DNA of 64,000 nt from Labilibaculum sp. K2S (GTDB taxonomy: Bacteria; Bacteroidota; Bacteroidia; Bacteroidales; Marinifilaceae): NCBI RefSeq assembly GCF_030372765.1, contig NZ_JAUCMW010000004.1, positions 62,001 to 126,000 of the forward strand. The letters are read 5' to 3'. A program made the translations under genes and the position numbers. The notes below the pieces were generated by a model. The model did no database searches, was not told where the DNA came from, and saw nothing but the letters and a program-made list of their open reading frames with translations. Below are positions 63,674-64,000 of the stretch, one piece after another. How positions within the stretch are numbered: the stretch's first letter is position 1; the number at the start of each line of letters is the position of its first letter.

Positions 63674-64000
63674 CTAATTGGAGTTAACCCGAATATCTGC
63701 TTTTGCGATTTCTGTTGGTACAACCCTGCCCGAAATAAAATCGGTGTAGGCGCGGGTAAATTCGGCACCGAAGAAAACAATCATTGAAGAATATGAAACC
63801 CAAAGCATTATTAAAATAATCGAACCTGCAGCGCCATATCCATCGCCAGGGTTTAATTTTCCAAAATATAATCCCAAACCGAATTTTCCTATATCAAACA
63901 GAAATGCAGTAAGAATAGAACCAATCCAAACATGATTCCACTTTATTTTAGCATCGGGTAAAACTTTGAACATCAATGCAAACAAAACGGTAAGAATTAC
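63674..64000 (-). CDS. YihY/BrkB-family membrane protein, C-terminal part (runs off right edge)
   Basis: The last 108 codons of the gene lie in the window. Segments ALMFKVLPDAKIKWNHVW, GYGAAGSIILIMLWVSYS and FFGAEFTRAY match the end of YihY/BrkB (formerly ribonuclease BN) proteins with six helices. Function unknown. The 5' end is beyond the window. An AI-2E gene follows in the same direction. Confidence 0.85.
   Translation of the reverse strand, partial: VILTVLFALMFKVLPDAKIKWNHVWIGSILTAFLFDIGKFGLGLYFGKLNPGDGYGAAGSIILIMLWVSYSSMIVFFGAEFTRAYTDFISGRVVPTEIAKADIRVNSN

Overview
The window looks like a chromosomal segment of a Bacteroidota bacterium, most like a marine or anaerobic Marinilabiliales-type organism. 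The evidence is AT-rich DNA, TAnnTTTG-type promoter boxes, starts that rarely have a purine-rich ribosome site, and typical families (AsmA-like protein, patatin/Omp85, DUF6268 porin, OmpR-type two-component pairs, serpin, hybrid PAS kinase). No rRNA, tRNA or CRISPR array was seen. The species assignment is inference. Layout: 1-8000 holds a zinc-ribbon protein, a HAD phosphatase overlapping a sugar acetyltransferase, a Crp-type regulator, a divergent CE8 pectinesterase lipoprotein, an MFS exporter, a GyrI-like protein and a sodium:solute symporter. 8000-9060 is gene-poor and carries a 42-bp minisatellite. 9063-12596 is an AT-rich accessory patch, all on the minus strand: a SIR2-like protein, a P-loop ATPase, a small unknown and a small P-loop protein. 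Most of its genes are followed by the same post-stop repeat. 12.7-18.2 kb alternates miniature inverted-repeat elements with a ketopantoate-reductase-like gene, a broken racemase, an MBL hydrolase, an AraC regulator and a serpin. 18.6-22.1 kb has a lipoprotein and a large AsmA-like protein. 22.4-31.4 kb has a rubrerythrin lipoprotein, a two-component pair, a DUF2231 membrane protein, an SDR, a Crp regulator, a serine hydrolase and two tandem secreted beta-sandwich paralogues. 32-38.6 kb has a second two-component pair, an arsenic operon (arsR, arsC, acr3) and an Fe-alcohol dehydrogenase/DJ-1 pair divergent from a LysR regulator. 40.4-43.2 kb is a lysine pathway operon (aspartate kinase, diaminopimelate decarboxylase) behind a candidate attenuator leader. 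43.3-64 kb has envelope proteins, a GAF protein, an azoreductase, a YeiE/YeiH-like pair, a PAS protein, a Gfo/Idh oxidoreductase, a truncated DUF1349 gene, a hybrid kinase, a double-DTG protease, a group II intron remnant, an AI-2E family permease and a partial YihY/BrkB protein. The most unusual signal is a dispersed leader element of about 88-97 bp that ends exactly at the start codon of five unrelated genes (left-edge secreted protein, ketopantoate-reductase-like gene, 18.6-kb lipoprotein, a response regulator, arsC). It is always in sense orientation and twice in tandem. Each full copy begins with ATGAAACG, opens a tiny reading frame (MKR, mostly MKRP) and contains a stem whose two arms co-vary between copies. 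It looks like a mobile cis-regulatory RNA or leader-peptide cassette, which I do not recognise. Other notable items are the SIR2/ATPase patch, the Lys/Arg-rich leader peptide plus terminator before aspartate kinase, an arsR operator whose spacer is the promoter -7 box, and several decayed genes.
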